NCBI RefSeq assembly: GCF_900130015.1
Contig: NZ_FQXS01000016.1
Span: 55,389-119,388, forward strand
DNA length: 64,000 nt
Source: Desulfofustis glycolicus DSM 9705
GTDB taxonomy: Bacteria > Desulfobacterota > Desulfobulbia > Desulfobulbales > Desulfocapsaceae
Direction of reading: 5' to 3'
Under the pieces are notes generated by a model, which had not been told where the DNA came from, did not search any database, and saw nothing but the letters and a program-made list of their open reading frames with translations. The position numbers were made by a program, and so were the translations under genes. Of the stretch, positions 61,231 to 64,000 are shown in pieces; position 1 is the first letter of the stretch, and every line of letters starts with the position of its first letter.

Positions 61231-61258
61231 CAAGGCGGCGCAATGCCGCCTTGTCTGT
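61231..61258 (+). terminator. Terminator-like hairpin between DUF4412-like gene and mntP
   Basis: CAAGGCGGC (61231-61239) pairs perfectly with GCCGCCTTG (61245-61253) around a five-base loop, followed by a short T-rich tail. It should stop most read-through from the upstream gene. Confidence 0.7.
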
Positions 61259-61297
61259 TTGCGGAGAACCCAGCAGCCGTGAGGAGTCATCGACGCG

Positions 61298-61867
61298 ATG
61301 GATTTTTTCTCGATCCTGGTAATTGCCGTTGGTCTGGCGATGGACGCGTTCGCGGTCTCGGTGGCCAGTGGTGTTACCATTACCGCCATGGGATTGCGCC
61401 AGACGGTCACCATCGCGCTATCGTTCGGTTTGTTCCAGGGGATCATGCCGGTTATCGGCTGGCTGGCCGGCATCGGTTTTCGTGATTATATCGCCGCTTA
61501 CGATCATTGGCTGGCGTTTTTCCTGCTGACGGCGATCGGCGCCAAGATGATCTACGAATCCTTCCAACTCGAAGAAGACCGCTGCGATGAATTCTGTATG
61601 ACCGGCGGCCGGCTCTTCCTGCTCTCGGTTGCCACCAGCATCGATGCGCTTGCCGTCGGCCTCAGCTTCTCCTTGCTCAATATCACCATCCTGACGCCGG
61701 CCCTGATCATCGGCGTGGTGACCTTTCTCCTCTCCTATCTCGGCATCATCCTCGGCCAGCGCGTCGGCCATGTCTTTGAGGGCAAGATCGAGATCGCCGG
61801 CGGTATCGTACTGATCCTGATCGGCCTGAAGATCCTGTTGGAGCACACGGTCCTGAGGGCGGTCTGA
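61298..61867 (+). CDS. mntP: Manganese efflux pump MntP
   Basis: This 189-aa protein has six helices and the MntP pattern AVGLAMDAFAVSVASG (about residues 9-24) repeated as ATSIDALAVGLSFS (about 112-125), with the conserved Asp residues of the metal path. It exports Mn(II). No yybP-ykoY riboswitch is visible in the short upstream gap. Confidence 0.92.
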   Translation: MDFFSILVIAVGLAMDAFAVSVASGVTITAMGLRQTVTIALSFGLFQGIMPVIGWLAGIGFRDYIAAYDHWLAFFLLTAIGAKMIYESFQLEEDRCDEFCMTGGRLFLLSVATSIDALAVGLSFSLLNITILTPALIIGVVTFLLSYLGIILGQRVGHVFEGKIEIAGGIVLILIGLKILLEHTVLRAV

Positions 61868-61895
61868 TGTCCGGCCGGCCCCGGCCAAAAAAAAG

Positions 61896-61924
61896 TTGAC
61901 ACCCACAGGGCCTCAGGCTATATT
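61896..61924 (+). promoter_or_regulatory. Sigma-70 promoter of tRNA-Asn
   Basis: A perfect -35 TTGACA (61896-61901), a 17-base spacer and a -10 TATATT (61919-61924) precede the tRNA gene. Transcription would begin about 83 bases before the mature tRNA. Confidence 0.85.
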
Positions 61925-62013
61925 CTCGCGCTACGAGATCGGGGGGATTCGGCGTATTGCCGCTTGTAATGTCCCGGATTCTGCGGTACATAGAAACAAG
62001 ATCTCGATCATAA

Positions 62014-62089
62014 TCCTCGGTAGCTCAGTTGGTAGAGCAGGTGGCTGTTAACCACCCTGTCGGCGGTTCGAGTCCGTCCCGGGGAGCCA
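62014..62089 (+). tRNA. tRNA-Asn (GTT)
   Basis: The 76-base cloverleaf is complete: acceptor TCCTCGG pairs with CCGGGGA with one G-T wobble, D-arm GCTC...GAGC, anticodon stem GGTGG/CCACC with loop CTGTTAA (anticodon GTT), T-arm GGCGG TTCGAGT CCGTC, and an encoded CCA. Its 3' side is followed by a terminator and then mobile element debris, so it may be an integration site. Confidence 0.97.
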
Positions 62090-62093
62090 GTTT

Positions 62094-62410
62094 TCAAAAC
62101 GGCCCGTTTTCTTCGGAAGACGGGCCGTTTCTTTTTCCTGGGGAAGGTTTTTTCTCTAGAACATCAATGTCTTGTCGGTATTTCGGCACAAGCTCGCCAT
62201 TCTTCCAAATAGAGTTTGAATACACGAAATTGATAGTTCGGGGCTTTTTCTGATCTTTCTGTTTTTCGTATAGTATTACAGCACGTTGAGCGATTTCGAA
62301 TAACTTGATCTCTTCATTGAGATATGACCGGCTGGCAGTCTGGAATCGCTCTATTTTGCGTAAAAGTTCGTCCTGCTCTTTTTCCAGGTTGAGTTTTTCC
62401 GTTCGTAGAA
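62094..62410 (-). pseudogene. C-terminal fragment of a serine recombinase
   Basis: The minus strand encodes a helical linker and then RTINFVYSNSIWKNGELVPKYRQ, the typical ending of large serine site-specific recombinases. The catalytic N-terminal domain is missing, replaced by unrelated sequence right of about 62410. The last codons run into the tRNA terminator. It marks an old integrated element next to the tRNA gene. Confidence 0.65.
62099..62135 (+). terminator. Terminator after tRNA-Asn
   Basis: ACGGCCCGT (62099-62107) and ACGGGCCGT (62120-62128) form a strong stem, followed by a T-rich tract on the plus strand. Confidence 0.85.
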
Positions 62411-62455
62411 GGCCTGATAGCGGTGGCCCCGGAAATTTGGACAAGCCGTTAAGTG

Positions 62456-62547
62456 GAAGATCTGCTGCCTTTTGGTATTGGAAATTGGGTTGTCGACCAA
62501 AGGCTGGATGATGGGAGCCGGATGAGCTGAGAGGTTCACGTCCGGTT
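62456..62547 (+). mobile_element. 3' remnant of a group II intron (maturase tail and domain V)
   Basis: Codons up to the TGA at 62509-62511 read AAFWYWKLGCRPKAG, which looks like the C-terminal end of a group II intron maturase. Four bases later, GAGCCGGATGAGCTGAGAGG and ACGTCCGGTT (62515-62547) form a typical intron domain V hairpin. The rest of that intron's 5' part is absent. The last expected base of domain V (C) is replaced by the G that starts the next intron. Confidence 0.7.
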
Positions 62548-64000
62548 GTGTGTCCAGCTAAGGCTGGTATGTTCAGCAGGAGTCAGTCCTGCCAGGGTAA
62601 GAATCAGAGGCCCTGTAGCTTGGATGGCAGCTATGAGGGAAACCAAGTAGCTGAAGCCTATCGACAAAGCAATCTTTAGTGATGTGAGCGAGTCACCGGG
62701 CCATAACGAAAGTGAACGTAGAGGTGGCCCCGAAAGTGAGAAACCCCGGAAGTCGAGCCCCCAACTGTAGGGCGAAGGCAGCATGGTCAGTCGAAGTCTG
62801 ATCGATACGGCTGATACATTCCGGCGGGGTGGTAGCGATAGCACGGTGGCAAGGACATACTGAGCAACTGGAGAAGCCCTCCTCGTCCCAAAGCGAAATC
62901 TTTGGAGCAAGGTAGGTTCTATAACCGTTAACAGCGGGAAGTGAACTGAAAGGCGAGAGGGTGGCGGAGGGGTTCGTATGAGCGATGAACCGGGGTAATA
63001 TCTGGTGAGCAAAGGAGCCCTACTGTTAATAATCTTCCAACAACACGGGGAGGCAGGGACGAAATGATAAAATCGTCCATTGGTCTGCAAGACTTGAGAA
63101 GGAAGATATACCTGAAGGCGAAGTCTGATAAGACATGGCGGTTTTGGGGGCTGTATGTTCATCTCTGTAAGATGGAAGCACTTCGATGGGCCTATCGCGA
63201 GGTGAAAGCTAACAACGGAGCCCCGGGCATAGATGGTGTAACGTTTGCTGACATCGAGAAGTCTGGAGTAGAAGTTTTTCTCGAACAGATACAAAGTGAA
63301 CTGCACACCAGAACATATCGCCCCATGCGCAACCGGATCAAGGAGATCCCCAAGGATAATGGCAAAGTCCGGATCCTTGGCATTCCCAGTATTCGCGACC
63401 GCGTGGTTCAAGGCGCACTCAAGCTCATTTTGGAGCCTATATTTGAAGCCGACTTTCAGGAAGGGTCATATGGGTATCGTCCGAAGCGGACCGCCCATGC
63501 TGCCATAGATCGTGTAGCTGCAGCAGTTGTAAAGAACAAGACTCGCGTCATTGATTTGGATTTGAGTTCTTATTTTGATAACGTTCGGCATGACATGCTT
63601 TTAAAGAAAGTAGCCGAGCGGGTTAATGATGACGATGTCATGCGATTACTGAAGTTGATCTTGAAAGCAGGTGGTTCTCGAGGCGTTCCTCAGGGTGGTG
63701 TTATCTCGCCTTTGCTCAGTAACATTTACCTCAACGAGGTGGACAAGATGCTGGAACGGGCGAAGGAAGTAACCCGCCACGGTAGGTTCACGTATATTGA
63801 ATATGCGCGTTTCGCTGATGACCTTATAATCTTGGTTGATGGTTACAGAAAGTGGGAATGGCTGTTAGAAGCTGCTCACAAGCGGCTTTTGGAAGAGTTT
63901 GAAAAGTTGGATGTTCAGATGAATCAAGAAAAGACCCGGATAGTTGATCTTACCCGGGATGAGTCGTTTAGCTTCCTGGGCTTTGATTTTCGGCGGATGA
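62548..64000 (+). mobile_element. Group II intron, 5' part, cut by window end
   Basis: The intron begins with GTGTG at 62548, matching the GUGYG 5' end rule. About 515 bases of structured, non-coding sequence (domains I-III) follow, and then the maturase gene in domain IV from 63064. The 3' domains lie beyond the window. The 5' boundary is inferred from the junction with an older domain V. Confidence 0.75.
63064..64000 (+). CDS. ltrA: Group II intron reverse transcriptase/maturase (partial)
   Basis: Starting with ATG at 63064 behind GGGGAGGC, the frame stays open for all 312 codons to the window end. It shows RT domain motifs: RPMRNRIKEIPKDNGKVRILGIPSIRDRVVQ (about residues 86-116), DLDLSSYFDNV (164-174), QGGVISPLLSNIYL (210-223) and the active site RFADD (249-253). 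It would splice the intron RNA and make DNA copies at a target. The C-terminal part (X and possibly endonuclease domains) is outside. Confidence 0.95.
   Translation, partial: MIKSSIGLQDLRRKIYLKAKSDKTWRFWGLYVHLCKMEALRWAYREVKANNGAPGIDGVTFADIEKSGVEVFLEQIQSELHTRTYRPMRNRIKEIPKDNGKVRILGIPSIRDRVVQGALKLILEPIFEADFQEGSYGYRPKRTAHAAIDRVAAAVVKNKTRVIDLDLSSYFDNVRHDMLLKKVAERVNDDDVMRLLKLILKAGGSRGVPQGGVISPLLSNIYLNEVDKMLERAKEVTRHGRFTYIEYARFADDLIILVDGYRKWEWLLEAAHKRLLEEFEKLDVQMNQEKTRIVDLTRDESFSFLGFDFRRM

Noticed and set aside
61190..61297. Possible yybP-ykoY manganese riboswitch before mntP
   Set aside because: The gap is only 108 bases, holds a terminator hairpin for the upstream gene, and shows none of the aptamer's conserved parts.
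62410..62460. Possible insertion-sequence end (GGCCCCGGAAATTTGGACA-like) between recombinase fragment and intron remnant
   Set aside because: It recalls the ends of some IS3-type elements, but there is no transposase, second end or target repeat in the window, so I do not call it.
62536..63411. 291-codon minus-strand open frame
   Set aside because: It is antisense to the structured part and maturase start of the group II intron. Such frames are often mis-annotated, and it has no domain or ribosome binding site.
1..64000. CRISPR arrays, rRNA genes and phage structural genes
   Set aside because: No regularly spaced repeats, rRNA cores or phage proteins were seen.

Overview
The window looks like a chromosomal segment of a GC-rich, anaerobic or facultative Gram-negative bacterium, most likely a Desulfobacterota (deltaproteobacterial) lineage near Desulfobulbales. 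That placement is inferred from gene content: tungsten-type aldehyde:ferredoxin oxidoreductase with a polyferredoxin, a TIGR00300-type ornithine cyclodeaminase, a c-heme sensor kinase with a sigma-54 regulator, a TRAP carboxylate transporter and an outer-membrane TonB system. No rRNA or dsr gene is present to confirm it.

Layout. (1) 355-12323, minus strand: a TonB energisation and uptake locus (DUF3450, TtpC-like ExbB, ExbB, ExbD, TonB, TPR protein, TonB-dependent receptor, DUF4198 protein, small membrane-anchored periplasmic protein). It runs into a polytopic membrane protein and a GT2 glycosyltransferase. A promoter, a cobalamin riboswitch and an intrinsic terminator precede it (12370-12673). 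(2) 13157-17152, plus: a YnjBCD-like ABC importer. (3) 17186-20133: galU, a GH100-like glycosidase and an HdeD-like protein. (4) 20592-24253, plus: a MalK-type sugar ABC importer whose binding-protein gene is broken. (5) 24741-29042: TfoX-like protein, ppsA, and two related small coiled-coil proteins behind a sigma-54-like promoter. (6) 29484-32067: a decayed copy of the region-2 ATPase, then an APH-like kinase and two rSAM/selenodomain-type glycosyltransferases. (7) 32177-39668: hemolysin III-like protein, then a minus-strand unit of YeiH-family exporter, 80-aa protein, heme sensor kinase, sigma-54 response regulator and a small membrane protein. A near-perfect sigma-54 promoter lies in front of the exporter. 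(8) 39812-45538: PilZ protein, DUF4384 protein, polyferredoxin and AOR, citramalate synthase. (9) 45951-49041: TRAP transporter. (10) 49159-53869: arginase plus ornithine cyclodeaminase, AEC carrier, VanZ-like protein. (11) 54147-61867: rhodanese/ferritin-like protein and flavoprotein, acyl-CoA synthetase, aminotransferase, SDR, DUF4412-like protein, MntP. (12) 62014-64000: tRNA-Asn, a serine recombinase fragment, a group II intron 3' remnant and the 5' part of an apparently intact group II intron that runs off the window.

Themes. Two transport systems have left partial or broken copies. The two likely sigma-54 promoters give a coherent regulatory story with the sensor/regulator pair. The strongest unusual signals are the B12-riboswitch control of a whole TonB machine, the c-heme kinase/sigma-54/YeiH module, the small coiled-coil pair, and a group II intron that appears inserted exactly at the end of domain V of another intron.
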